From: CALINF01 sp039980455 | Lineage (GTDB): Bacteria > Pseudomonadota > Gammaproteobacteria > Pseudomonadales > Halieaceae | Assembly: GCA_039980455.1 (NCBI GenBank) | Contig: JBDXCG010000004.1 | Location: forward strand, 186,001 to 250,000 | Direction of reading: 5' to 3' | Length of the DNA: 64,000 nt | Program-made: the position numbers and the translations under genes | Shown: positions 17,960-25,970 of the stretch, piece after piece | Position numbering within the stretch: the first letter of the stretch is position 1 | Layout of the letters: each line of letters opens with the position of its first letter | Notes under the pieces: model-generated | Seen by the model: only the letters and a program-made list of their open reading frames with translations | Told to the model about the DNA's origin: nothing | Database searches by the model: none

Positions 17960-18459
17960 ACCTGCCTCCACTACCGGATGTCTTTGGCAACTATGCGTTG
18001 CAAGATTTCAGGGAAATAGTAGCACCCGATGCCATCGATTGGCTGCCGCAGACGCCGGGCTGGTGGCTCGTAGGTTCGATTCTGATGTTATGGCTGGGGC
18101 GCTGGACGTGGCGCCGTGTCCGTCATTGGTTTTACAACCGTTATCGGGGCGAAGCCATCACACGCTTGGGCAATATCGCTGATATTGCCGACGACAGTTT
18201 TACGCTAGAACTCAATAAGCTACTGAAAATCACAGCGCTCACCGCCTACAGCCGACCCGATGTTGCCATGCTAACGGGTGACACCTGGGTAGCCTTTCTC
18301 AATACGCATTGTGAGAGCGCAGAGTTTGCAGGTGAACCGGCCAATGTGTTGGCTAACGGCAGCTATGTACCGCAAATATTGACGCAGGACACCAGGAAGG
18401 AGTTGCTCCAGCTTAGCCGTCTTTGGATTCTCAACCACCGGGGTTTTGAACATGGTTGA
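17956..18459 (+). CDS. DUF4381 membrane protein of the Bat operon
   Basis: A 167-residue protein with one membrane helix at about residues 34-50 (GWWLVGSILMLWLG), followed by basic residues and a helical soluble domain with EAITRLGNIA and LNKLLKITALTAYSRPDVA. This is the DUF4381 layout, known mainly from moxR-bat clusters, with no known activity. The N-terminal PLPDVFGNYALQDFREIVAPDAIDWLPQ is the conserved lead. Its ATG overlaps the DUF58 stop, and its end overlaps the start of the first VWA gene. Confidence 0.85.
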   Translation: MNLPPLPDVFGNYALQDFREIVAPDAIDWLPQTPGWWLVGSILMLWLGRWTWRRVRHWFYNRYRGEAITRLGNIADIADDSFTLELNKLLKITALTAYSRPDVAMLTGDTWVAFLNTHCESAEFAGEPANVLANGSYVPQILTQDTRKELLQLSRLWILNHRGFEHG

Positions 18460-19447
18460 GCTCGCGCACCCCTGGGCATTGGGCCTAATCATTCTGCCGA
18501 TCTTTATGCGCCTGCTGCCTGCCTACAAGGAAAGCAGAGACTCTGTACGCGTGCCCTTCTTTGACACATTGGTTGAACTGAGTCAGGAACGACCAGAATC
18601 CGGCGCGATGATTCGCCAGCGCTCTCGCGTGCAAGGCATATTGGTAATGTTCATGTGGGTGTGCCTGGTGCTGGCAGCTGCCAAACCGCAGTGGATAGGG
18701 CCTCCCGTAGAGCAACAAAAAAGTGGTCGCGACCTTATGGTGGCGGTGGACTTATCTGGCTCTATGGAAACGCGAGACTTTGTATTACCGGGCGGGGATG
18801 GGTCTAACGTTGACAGACTAACAGCGGTTAAATACGTACTCTCAACTCTCGCTAGTACGCGCGGATCGGACCGCCTGGGACTCATTGTTTTTGGCAACGC
18901 ACCGTATCTGCAAACGCCCTTCACCAATGATCACAGCATTTGGTTAGAACTACTGGACGAGACCGAAATAGGCATGGCCGGACAGAGCACCGTATTCGGT
19001 GACGCTATTGGCCTTTCGATAAAACTGTTTGACGAATCTGGCTCGGACAATCGCGTTCTTATCGTGCTCACAGACGGGAATGACACTGGTAGCGTTGTGC
19101 CGCCGATAGACGCTGCCAAAGTCGCTAAAACCAGGGATATTCGTATCTACACGATCGCGGTAGGCGACCCAGCCTCCGCTGGCGAAGAAGCCCTGGACAT
19201 CGAGACGCTGGAGCGCGTTGCCGAAATTACTGGCGGGCGCACCTTTCAGGCCCTCGATCAAAACGCACTAAATACTGCGTATGACACGATTGCAAAGCTC
19301 GAACCTGAACTTTATGAAACTATTAGCTTCCGCCCGCGAAGCAGCCTGCACTGGTTGCCAATCGCCTGTGCATTCGCTGTCTACCTACTCTTTCATAGCT
19401 GGTCTGCCTGGTTAACCTATCGCAAGCTGGGAGACACTCGTGCCTGA
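18452..19447 (+). CDS. VWA domain membrane protein, BatA-like
   Basis: A 331-residue protein with hydrophobic helices near residues 8-24 and 60-78, a VWA domain from about 92, and a C-terminal helix at about 300-322. The metal-ion-dependent adhesion site is intact: MVAVDLSGSME (DxSxS) and VLTDGNDTG. BatA-type proteins hold the VWA domain on the periplasmic face and probably bind partners through it. ATG 18452 is chosen over TTG 18446. It overlaps the DUF4381 gene by 8 bp and the next gene by 8 bp. Confidence 0.93.
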   Translation: MVELAHPWALGLIILPIFMRLLPAYKESRDSVRVPFFDTLVELSQERPESGAMIRQRSRVQGILVMFMWVCLVLAAAKPQWIGPPVEQQKSGRDLMVAVDLSGSMETRDFVLPGGDGSNVDRLTAVKYVLSTLASTRGSDRLGLIVFGNAPYLQTPFTNDHSIWLELLDETEIGMAGQSTVFGDAIGLSIKLFDESGSDNRVLIVLTDGNDTGSVVPPIDAAKVAKTRDIRIYTIAVGDPASAGEEALDIETLERVAEITGGRTFQALDQNALNTAYDTIAKLEPELYETISFRPRSSLHWLPIACAFAVYLLFHSWSAWLTYRKLGDTRA

Positions 19448-21086
19448 GCTTTCTCAGCTAGTCGAGTACTTTCACTTCTTACGTCCTCAGTGGGGTGCGC
19501 TGCTTCCACTGTTTTTCGCGATTCGTTGGGTAATGCGCAAGCGTCAGCGCGGCCTGGCATTGTTTGGGGGCATCATTGCGCCGCACCTTCTTGAGCATCT
19601 CAGGCTCAACCACTTTGCCAATCGACTGATCAATCCTGATTCTGTTTCAACCGTTTTCAGTATTCTACTCATCTTGATACTGATGGGACCGAGTTGGCGC
19701 CAACAACCGTCACCATTGAGCGAGGACACCTCCGCATTAGTAATACTGCTGGATGCATCGCAATCGATGGACTTGAACGATGTGCAGCCCAGCCGTTTGC
19801 AGCGGGCGAAGCAAAAGATTGGCGAGCTCTTGGCCATGCGCGCTGACAAACGCGCTGCACTGATCGTATATGCCGGCAGTGCTCACACAGTGCTATCACT
19901 GACCGGAGATCGCGATATTCTGGATCAATACCTGGCCGCGATCGAACCGGGGATCATGCCCCGGCCGGGTAAGTTCCCCGAGTACGCATTACCACTGATC
20001 GACGAAGTGCTGCGCGAATCATCCGCCCCAGCCACCATCACACTTTTCACCGACGGCTTAGGTAGCGCATCGGAATCTGCGTTCGATTCATACTTCGACA
20101 ACCATGCGCACCAACTAATCGTGGTTGGGATGGGTAGCGACCGTGCTATCGAGGGAATGCCACCCTTGGAAAAGGCGGCCCTGCAAAGCCTGGCCTCGGT
20201 CGCTGGCGGGAGCTACATCAACCTGAGCATTGATGACACCGACATGAAACAGGTTAACCGCCGTATCAACAGTCACTATGTGGTAATCGAAGACGACGCT
20301 TTACCCTGGTTAGACAGCGGCTATGGGCTAGTATTTCCGGCGTTGGTGCTATTTTTACTCTGGTTTCGCAAAGGCTGGACTCTCACCTGGCTGTGGCTAA
20401 TGGTACCGTTGACGTTGGCACCTGCCAGTACTCAAACCTATGCACAAGACGAGACACCCGCAGCTGCCACATCATCGTCATCTCATTGGTTCGCTAACCT
20501 TTGGCTCACGCCAGACCAGCATGGTCGTCTGCTGCTACAACTTGGCCGCTACGAAGACGCTGCGTTACGATTTCGTGACCCCCAGTGGAAGGGGCTCGCG
20601 TACTACTACGCTGAGGACTTTATGCTCGCAGCAGAGTACTTTGCTCGCAGCGATACACCCGACGCACTCTTTAACGAGGCCAACGCCAGAGCACAGGCGA
20701 GAGACTATATTCGATCGGTAAATCGATATGATCGACTACTAGCGCAAGTTCCCGACTATCCTGGCGCCGCCGAAAATCGTGCCACCGTCCAGGCATTGAT
20801 TGACGCAATCAATCGTATGTCCGAGAGTCAGCAAGCTGAAGGAGGCGTCGAAGGCAGCAATGAACTCAGCAACGACGATGCCATCCCGGCAACGGGAGCA
20901 GATGAGCAGACCTGGCAACAGGCAGAGCTTGTGCAGCTGAGCGCGCAGGAGATACTGGAAGATCCGGATACTGCCGCAATGTGGTTGCGCGGCGTACAGC
21001 AAAATCCGTCTGACTTTTTGGCCAGCAAGTTCAGCATGCAGTTGAACAACAATGAGGTCACTCCAGTGCGTGAGGAAACAGAATGA
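19440..21086 (+). CDS. VWA plus TPR protein, BatB-BatC fusion type
   Basis: A 548-residue membrane protein. Two N-terminal helices frame a short loop, then a VWA domain opens with VILLDASQSMDLND (DxSxS) at about 97-110 and TLFTDGLGS. A helix pair at about 298-333 follows, and the remainder (about 345-450) holds TPR-like repeats such as LQLGRYEDAALRFRDPQWKGLAYYYAEDF. BatB and BatC are separate in some bacteria; here both modules lie in one chain. The tail from about 460 is acidic and Gln-rich. The start is GTG 19440; the end overlaps batD as ATGA. Confidence 0.92.
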   Translation: MPELSQLVEYFHFLRPQWGALLPLFFAIRWVMRKRQRGLALFGGIIAPHLLEHLRLNHFANRLINPDSVSTVFSILLILILMGPSWRQQPSPLSEDTSALVILLDASQSMDLNDVQPSRLQRAKQKIGELLAMRADKRAALIVYAGSAHTVLSLTGDRDILDQYLAAIEPGIMPRPGKFPEYALPLIDEVLRESSAPATITLFTDGLGSASESAFDSYFDNHAHQLIVVGMGSDRAIEGMPPLEKAALQSLASVAGGSYINLSIDDTDMKQVNRRINSHYVVIEDDALPWLDSGYGLVFPALVLFLLWFRKGWTLTWLWLMVPLTLAPASTQTYAQDETPAAATSSSSHWFANLWLTPDQHGRLLLQLGRYEDAALRFRDPQWKGLAYYYAEDFMLAAEYFARSDTPDALFNEANARAQARDYIRSVNRYDRLLAQVPDYPGAAENRATVQALIDAINRMSESQQAEGGVEGSNELSNDDAIPATGADEQTWQQAELVQLSAQEILEDPDTAAMWLRGVQQNPSDFLASKFSMQLNNNEVTPVREETE

Positions 21087-22174
21087 AATTTCTGCGCCTG
21101 TGCATTGCGATCATCGCCTTCTTCTTCATAAGTAACAGCACCGTATCGCTCGCGCAAACAGACACTACACTGGCCGACTTGATCACAGCGCAACGATTAA
21201 TTGTCGATCTACGCGTGCTCCCAAACGCCAATATTATTGTGGGCCAGAAACTGGCACTCGAAATCACTATCGCCACAGATCGATGGTTTAAGGGTGGTAC
21301 GCGTATTCGCCTTCCTGAAGTCGCCGGCCTGGTAATCCTACAAACGGAGCAGTTCGCCAGTAATGCCAGCGAACAGCGTAAGGGCGAGAGCTGGGTTGTG
21401 CAGCGCTGGAGCATCGATGTTTACCCCAGGCGGGAAGGGTCATTTGTGATCCCAAACATCGATCTTGAGATATCCGTTGCCGGTGAAGGAACGGAAACCA
21501 TCGCAGGTACCACACAAACAGAGAGCCTGAGATTTTCTGCCGCTATTCCACCAGGACTCACTGCTGACGATAAATGGGTAGCAGCACCTGCATTTGCCGT
21601 TGATCAGCGATTCAACCGCGACTTAACCACGCTCAACGTAGGCGATGCGTTGGAGCAGACGATCATCCTGAGCGCCGACGATGTGATGGCAATGATGCTA
21701 CCGGACTATGCGGCACCTGTTTTGGAAGGGCTAAAAGCTTACCCACTGCCACCGCAGCTGAACAACAGTAGTAACCGGGGGCAGACCACCGCCGAGAGAG
21801 TGGAAACCGTGAGCTATATTGCGCAGGCACCCGGCGATTTCATACTACCGGCGAGGGATTTCCACTGGTGGAATACACGCACCAATGAATTGACATTGGT
21901 GAGCTTGCTGCCTACAAAAGTTTCCGTGGCAGGAGTGGCTGCGTCTTCTAAAAGATCGGGGATCAATCTGCCACTGCTAGCGACGATTAGCGGGATAATG
22001 ATTTTGCTGGCTGGCACTATTTGGTTGGCCTATAAGTGGCTTCCGCAACTGCCTTGGGAACGCCTTCTCAAGCCGCTGCGCAAAGCCAGAGCTGTATTGG
22101 TACAGCTGCGTCAACCTGCGCTACCGCAAGAGCTCAATCCGGGTAGGGCCAACCCCGACCGTAGAGTGCCCTAA
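21083..22174 (+). CDS. BatD family protein (oxygen tolerance)
   Basis: A 363-residue protein with a signal peptide (FLRLCIAIIAFFFISNSTVSLAQ region, residues 1-25), a periplasmic beta-rich domain with VGQKLALEITIATDRWFKGG and VYPRREGSFVIPNIDLE, and one C-terminal membrane helix at about 297-318 followed by a basic cytoplasmic tail. This is the BatD layout, although shorter than the large Bacteroides form. It is the last gene of the operon and lies 4 bp from the convergent gcvT stop. Confidence 0.85.
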   Translation: MKFLRLCIAIIAFFFISNSTVSLAQTDTTLADLITAQRLIVDLRVLPNANIIVGQKLALEITIATDRWFKGGTRIRLPEVAGLVILQTEQFASNASEQRKGESWVVQRWSIDVYPRREGSFVIPNIDLEISVAGEGTETIAGTTQTESLRFSAAIPPGLTADDKWVAAPAFAVDQRFNRDLTTLNVGDALEQTIILSADDVMAMMLPDYAAPVLEGLKAYPLPPQLNNSSNRGQTTAERVETVSYIAQAPGDFILPARDFHWWNTRTNELTLVSLLPTKVSVAGVAASSKRSGINLPLLATISGIMILLAGTIWLAYKWLPQLPWERLLKPLRKARAVLVQLRQPALPQELNPGRANPDRRVP

Positions 22175-22178
22175 CGCA

Positions 22179-23288
22179 TCATCCCCGGAAGTAGCGCTGT
22201 GGACTAAACGGCATTTTAGTCACCGTGACAGGTACGTTCTTTCCGCGAACATCCACTGCCAATTCAGTGCCAGCTTCACCGAGTGGGCGATTCACATAGG
22301 CCATTGCAATTGGTCCGCCTACGCTGGCGCCATAGCAAGCGGAGCACACCTCACCCACTACATTGCCCTCACCATCGACAACCTGCTGGCCTTCTCGGAC
22401 CGGCCTCTTGCCTTCGACTGCTAGCCCCACACGGCGCAATGGTGTGCTACTAATAATCTTGTCAAAAATCACTTGTGCACCGGGGAAGCCGCCAGGTCGG
22501 TCACCGTCGACTCTGCGCGATTTACTAATTGACCACAGCAATCCGGCCTGCACGGGATCAATGGTCTCGCTCAACTCGTGCCCATATAGGCACAGCCCCG
22601 CCTCCAACCGAAGTGAGTCGCGAGCTCCCAATCCTACGGGCTCCACCTCTTCTATCGCGAGTAACTTGCGTGCTAGCGCATCGGCGACGTCAGCCGGTGC
22701 AGATATCTCAAAGCCATCTTCACCCGTATAACCCGAGCAAGTAATGTATACAGCCGTGCCATCGATCTCCGCATGACAACCCGTCATAAAGACTAACTCC
22801 GCCGCCTCAGGACACACTTTGCGCATCACATTGCGAGCCGCGGGACCCTGCAGGGCCAGCAGTGCTCGATCTTCGAGAACAGTCAGCGTTTGTCCGCTGA
22901 GGTGAGCGTTAAGGTGTGCAATATCCTGCGCCTTGCAGGCAGCGTTAACCACCAGAAAAAAACGACTCTCATCCCAGCGGGTTATGATTAGATCATCGAG
23001 AACGCCACCAACATCATTTGTTAAAAGTGCGTACGTTTGCTGGTTGTCACTCAACGCCAGTACATCGACGGGTACCAACGTCTCGAGCATCTGAGCAACG
23101 CCCTCTCCCTCGATTATCACCTGCCCCATATGTGACACGTCAAAAAGGCCCGCAGCAGCGCGGGTGTGCAAATGTTCTTTGATAATGCCTGCCGGGTACT
23201 GAACAGGCATATCGTAACCAGCAAAGGGAACCATTTTTGCGCCCAGCTCTCTGTGCAGCGCATCCAGTGGGGTTGTTAATAGACTCAT
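22179..23288 (-). CDS. gcvT: Aminomethyltransferase, glycine cleavage T protein
   Basis: A 369-residue enzyme of normal length. MVPFAGYDMPVQY and DVSHMGQV are the folate-binding N-terminal signatures, YTGEDGFEIS is the central motif, and the C-terminal barrel includes ACYGASVGGPIAMAYV. It takes the aminomethyl group from lipoylated H protein to tetrahydrofolate, releasing ammonia. No gcvH or gcvP is next to it, so the other subunits must be encoded elsewhere. I see no glycine riboswitch features in the 139-bp upstream gap. Confidence 0.95.
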   Translation of the reverse strand: MSLLTTPLDALHRELGAKMVPFAGYDMPVQYPAGIIKEHLHTRAAAGLFDVSHMGQVIIEGEGVAQMLETLVPVDVLALSDNQQTYALLTNDVGGVLDDLIITRWDESRFFLVVNAACKAQDIAHLNAHLSGQTLTVLEDRALLALQGPAARNVMRKVCPEAAELVFMTGCHAEIDGTAVYITCSGYTGEDGFEISAPADVADALARKLLAIEEVEPVGLGARDSLRLEAGLCLYGHELSETIDPVQAGLLWSISKSRRVDGDRPGGFPGAQVIFDKIISSTPLRRVGLAVEGKRPVREGQQVVDGEGNVVGEVCSACYGASVGGPIAMAYVNRPLGEAGTELAVDVRGKNVPVTVTKMPFSPQRYFRG

Positions 23289-23427
23289 GGCAGACTCGGT
23301 AGTATCAGTAAGTAATCGCAGCGAACTCTATCCAGTGACGTTGACTAACGCAAGCACGCATACCTTGCTCTTCTGACTACCTTCAGGATAATGGCCACAA
23401 ACTCAGACCGGTTCAAAGCGAAGTGTA

Positions 23428-23946
23428 ATGCTCGATCGACCCGACTACCCCAATACTATCAGTCTTATCGGTATGCCCGGCGCTGGCAAAAGCACCGTGG
23501 GTGTCATCCTTGCGAAATTGACCGGCCTGCGGTTCGTTGATACAGACATTGAAATCCAACAGACGCAATCAGCGACGCTGCAGGAGATACTGGAAGAAAC
23601 CGGTTATCTAACTCTTCGTGACATCGAGCAGCAGGTGGTGTTGGCAACGGATCTGAATCGGGCAATTATTTCTACAGGCGGTAGTGTGGTTTACGGTGGT
23701 GCAGCGATGAGCTATCTGCAGCAAGCTGGACCCGTGGTTTATCTGCGGTGTGCGCTTGATCAACTCCAAAGTCGCGTAGCGAATGCGCCCAACCGAGGCA
23801 TTGCAAGCCAGCTTGGGCAAAGTTTTGCTGATATCTATTCTGAGCGTACACCGCTGTACACACAGTATGCTGATATTACTGTGGATGCTTCTCTCGGTAC
23901 GGCAGATCAGGTTGCGGCAGCCATAATTGCAGCATTGAAATCCTGA
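23428..23946 (+). CDS. Shikimate kinase-like protein (second copy, divergent)
   Basis: A 172-residue P-loop kinase of shikimate kinase length. Walker A GMPGAGKST (K21), DTD (D38, D40), R64 in LTLRD and R140 in ERTPLY match the family. The substrate loop reads G84-G85-S86 where shikimate kinases have GGG, and the lid has NRGIASQ instead of the usual RPLL. A canonical aroK is also present at 50841-51353, so this copy may have another substrate or a weaker activity (inference). It stands alone, divergent from gcvT, with a weak ribosome-binding site. Confidence 0.8.
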   Translation: MLDRPDYPNTISLIGMPGAGKSTVGVILAKLTGLRFVDTDIEIQQTQSATLQEILEETGYLTLRDIEQQVVLATDLNRAIISTGGSVVYGGAAMSYLQQAGPVVYLRCALDQLQSRVANAPNRGIASQLGQSFADIYSERTPLYTQYADITVDASLGTADQVAAAIIAALKS

Positions 23947-24331
23947 ATACACACTAGAGCAACTCAGCCGACGCGTACGGTCATGTCCGCAGTCGCAACC
24001 ACGATCTTCAAACTCTTCCAGAACCCGCATTTTTGCTGAGCAATGAGTTGTACAAACCATGGCACAGTATTTGCTTTCTCATTAGAGGGGACGACCCGTA
24101 TTGCAATCAAGCTCATGGATGAGTGAGTACACGGACGTGCAAAACACTCGCAAGGAACCCAAGGATGGGGGCGGGCGTCTCCAATCGACTGCCAACTAAT
24201 GCCTCTGGATATCGGTCTTTTTGCACAAAAAAAGAATCGATACCAGAGAGCATTTTTGATTTACTCCGCAGTAACGGGAAGGATAACTGTTTCTTTCCTG
24301 GCGAGTTTTCTAAATCATCTGGAGGTGATTT
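23947..24331. other. Gene-poor stretch before small protein gene
   Basis: 385 bp without a convincing gene. It ends in a very strong ribosome-binding site (TGGAGGTGAT) for the next gene. A 78-codon frame at 24123-24359 overlaps that gene and has no ribosome-binding site or recognisable composition. I see no terminator or clear promoter, although AT-rich tracts near 24210-24235 (CTTTTTGCACAAAAAAAG) could form a short hairpin. Confidence 0.4.
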
Positions 24332-24553
24332 ATGGGGGAGCGCAATCAAGGAACCGTAGCTGACGATACTCTTGAAGATTTCTTTGAGCCCATGCTGGGC
24401 GAAATGACTGATGAAGAGTTCGAAGGCTTAACTGCTCAACCGTCTGGCAAGCAGCTATTAGCAGCCAAACGTCGTCGAGCTGAACAGCGACTCGAGCAGA
24501 AACGACTGCGAGAAGAGCTGGGTGATTACGACCTGGAGTTCGACGACCCATAG
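24332..24553 (+). CDS. Small acidic/helical protein, PA3496-like
   Basis: A 73-residue protein. It has an acidic first half (TLEDFFEPMLGEMTDEEFEG), a basic helical stretch (KRRRAEQRLEQKRLREEL) and an acidic end (DYDLEFDDP). The arginine-rich helix followed by ELxDYDxE-type acidic residues recalls the short PA3496-type proteins of Pseudomonas that have been linked to the envelope; this is a tentative match from memory. ATG 24332 has a near-perfect anti-Shine-Dalgarno match (TGGAGGTGAT), which supports real translation. No membrane segment is visible. Confidence 0.7.
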   Translation: MGERNQGTVADDTLEDFFEPMLGEMTDEEFEGLTAQPSGKQLLAAKRRRAEQRLEQKRLREELGDYDLEFDDP

Positions 24554-24845
24554 TGGAACATGCTGTCTGATCTGTCGTGGCTAAGAAATTGATCACGCAA
24601 GACACATCCTGACGGGTCCGACAGCTAGCGTTCAACTGACATCAGCTTGCCGATATTCGGCGAGGTGAATATCTTACCCCCTAATTTAGACAATCCTACC
24701 CCTCCCCCAATCTCAACGCTGAGCCAAAAAAGATAGAGATCGCGTTTATCTGCTTGTTACACTGGGCATATATGTATCACGCAGCGCATTAGCGGCTACT
24801 CAGTCAGGCATTGCACTTAAGCCACCGAACAAGGAGAAACTCTTT

Positions 24846-25052
24846 ATGCCCGAACTCAAGCGCGAAGTGAAGTCCGTGGAGGTTAACTATCTCTGCGACG
24901 CCTGTGGCAAAGGCATGATGGCGCGATCTGGCGAAATGAACAAAAGCACTGGGGAGATCGAGCACCGTTGCCTCATCTGTGATCATCAGCAAACATTCAT
25001 GTGGAGCGAATATCCGCGGATTGACTACGTGGGATTGGATGACAAAATCTAG
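24846..25052 (+). CDS. Small zinc-ribbon protein
   Basis: A 68-residue protein with two CxxC knuckles, C17-x2-C20 (YLCDACGKG) and C42-x2-C45 (HRCLICDHQ), spaced as in a zinc ribbon. The ends are charged and there is no signal peptide, so it is cytoplasmic. AAGGAG lies upstream of ATG 24846. I know of no assigned function; a nucleic-acid or protein-binding role is plausible. The gene stands alone and is convergent with the membrane protein gene after 37 bp. The 292 bp upstream hold no gene that I can support. Confidence 0.75.
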   Translation: MPELKREVKSVEVNYLCDACGKGMMARSGEMNKSTGEIEHRCLICDHQQTFMWSEYPRIDYVGLDDKI

Positions 25053-25089
25053 TTGGCTTTCGTAAGACCGGAGAAATATATCTGGGTTA

Positions 25090-25944
25090 TTAAGGCTTTT
25101 GCGAGTTATCAGGCATCTGACTGGTCTCGGACTGCCATTCAAATACGTTCAGTTCGATAAAGATAAAGGCAAACAGCCACAAGCTGGCATCCCAGAAATC
25201 CAGAAAATCACCGGCATAGCCCCAGTAAGCAGCTGCCAGAAAAAGCGTTGCATAAATGACAAGCTTTACCCATTTGTTGATCTTCATTATCTGATTCGAG
25301 AGTGCACCACGCAGCTGTAATCGCACTTCCACTTCAAGCACGATGACAACCAAAATCCAGGCCGCCGAGTTGAATACGTCAACCCACGCAAGGTAGCGTG
25401 CCGATTGGAGTGTTTCGCTATCAGCGACAATATTGAATTGGCTTATCTGATATATCTCACCTGTGAGCGCGCCGCAGTCTTCACGCGTCAGAGGCAGATA
25501 TTCGTCAATATCAATAAGATAAGACCATCCCTGATAAGTACCCGAACACAAATCCGCAGCGCCCAGAAGTGTGGTCTGGTACAGCGTCACCAACTCGGCG
25601 TAGTAACCCGTAAACGCATACCCCACGGCCACGTAACAAATGCCGCGTACGCCGTGCAACATCCATTTCACCACGCCGCGAATCTTCGAATCATCAAGTA
25701 CGGAGGTTTCCAACTCGAACAGTAGCAACAAAATCACCCAAGCGCCGGTGTCGATCGTTGCGGAAAATACCTGTATGAGCTGCCCCGGTGCAATATCTTG
25801 GGTGAACGTATGTTCAAGGGCCCCCAGCTCTTCCTGCAAAAACAAGTAGATGTTGAAACACAGTAGCGCGTAAACCAGATACTTGAGTGCAGTAAACAGC
25901 TGATAGCGCTGTCGACCCCCGAGAAAACTCTGTTCCTGATTCAT
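25090..25944 (-). CDS. Unrecognised six-helix membrane protein with threefold motif
   Basis: A 284-residue protein with membrane helices near residues 19-37, 64-80, 98-118, 190-206, 225-243 and 250-268. I do not recognise the family. A motif recurs three times with exact spacing, D/N-x3-W-x7-E-x-E/N: D65/W69/E77/E79, N192/W196/E204/E206 and D252/W256/E264/N266. Each copy is at the second helix of a hairpin and ends in acidic residues near the membrane face, so the protein looks like three repeats of a two-helix unit. The acidic sites could bind metal or a cationic ligand (inference). It lies 26 bp downstream of puuA on the same strand and may share its transcript. Confidence 0.75.
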   Translation of the reverse strand: MNQEQSFLGGRQRYQLFTALKYLVYALLCFNIYLFLQEELGALEHTFTQDIAPGQLIQVFSATIDTGAWVILLLLFELETSVLDDSKIRGVVKWMLHGVRGICYVAVGYAFTGYYAELVTLYQTTLLGAADLCSGTYQGWSYLIDIDEYLPLTREDCGALTGEIYQISQFNIVADSETLQSARYLAWVDVFNSAAWILVVIVLEVEVRLQLRGALSNQIMKINKWVKLVIYATLFLAAAYWGYAGDFLDFWDASLWLFAFIFIELNVFEWQSETSQMPDNSQKP

Positions 25945-25970
25945 ATCATGTCCTACGAGCTGCCCGTGAC

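Noticed and set aside
23289..23427. Possible glycine riboswitch upstream of gcvT
   Set aside because: I looked for the conserved glycine-aptamer blocks on the gcvT strand and did not find them.
24123..24359. 78-codon plus frame and its minus counterpart
   Set aside because: Neither has a ribosome-binding site, and they overlap the start of the small protein gene, which has a near-perfect one.
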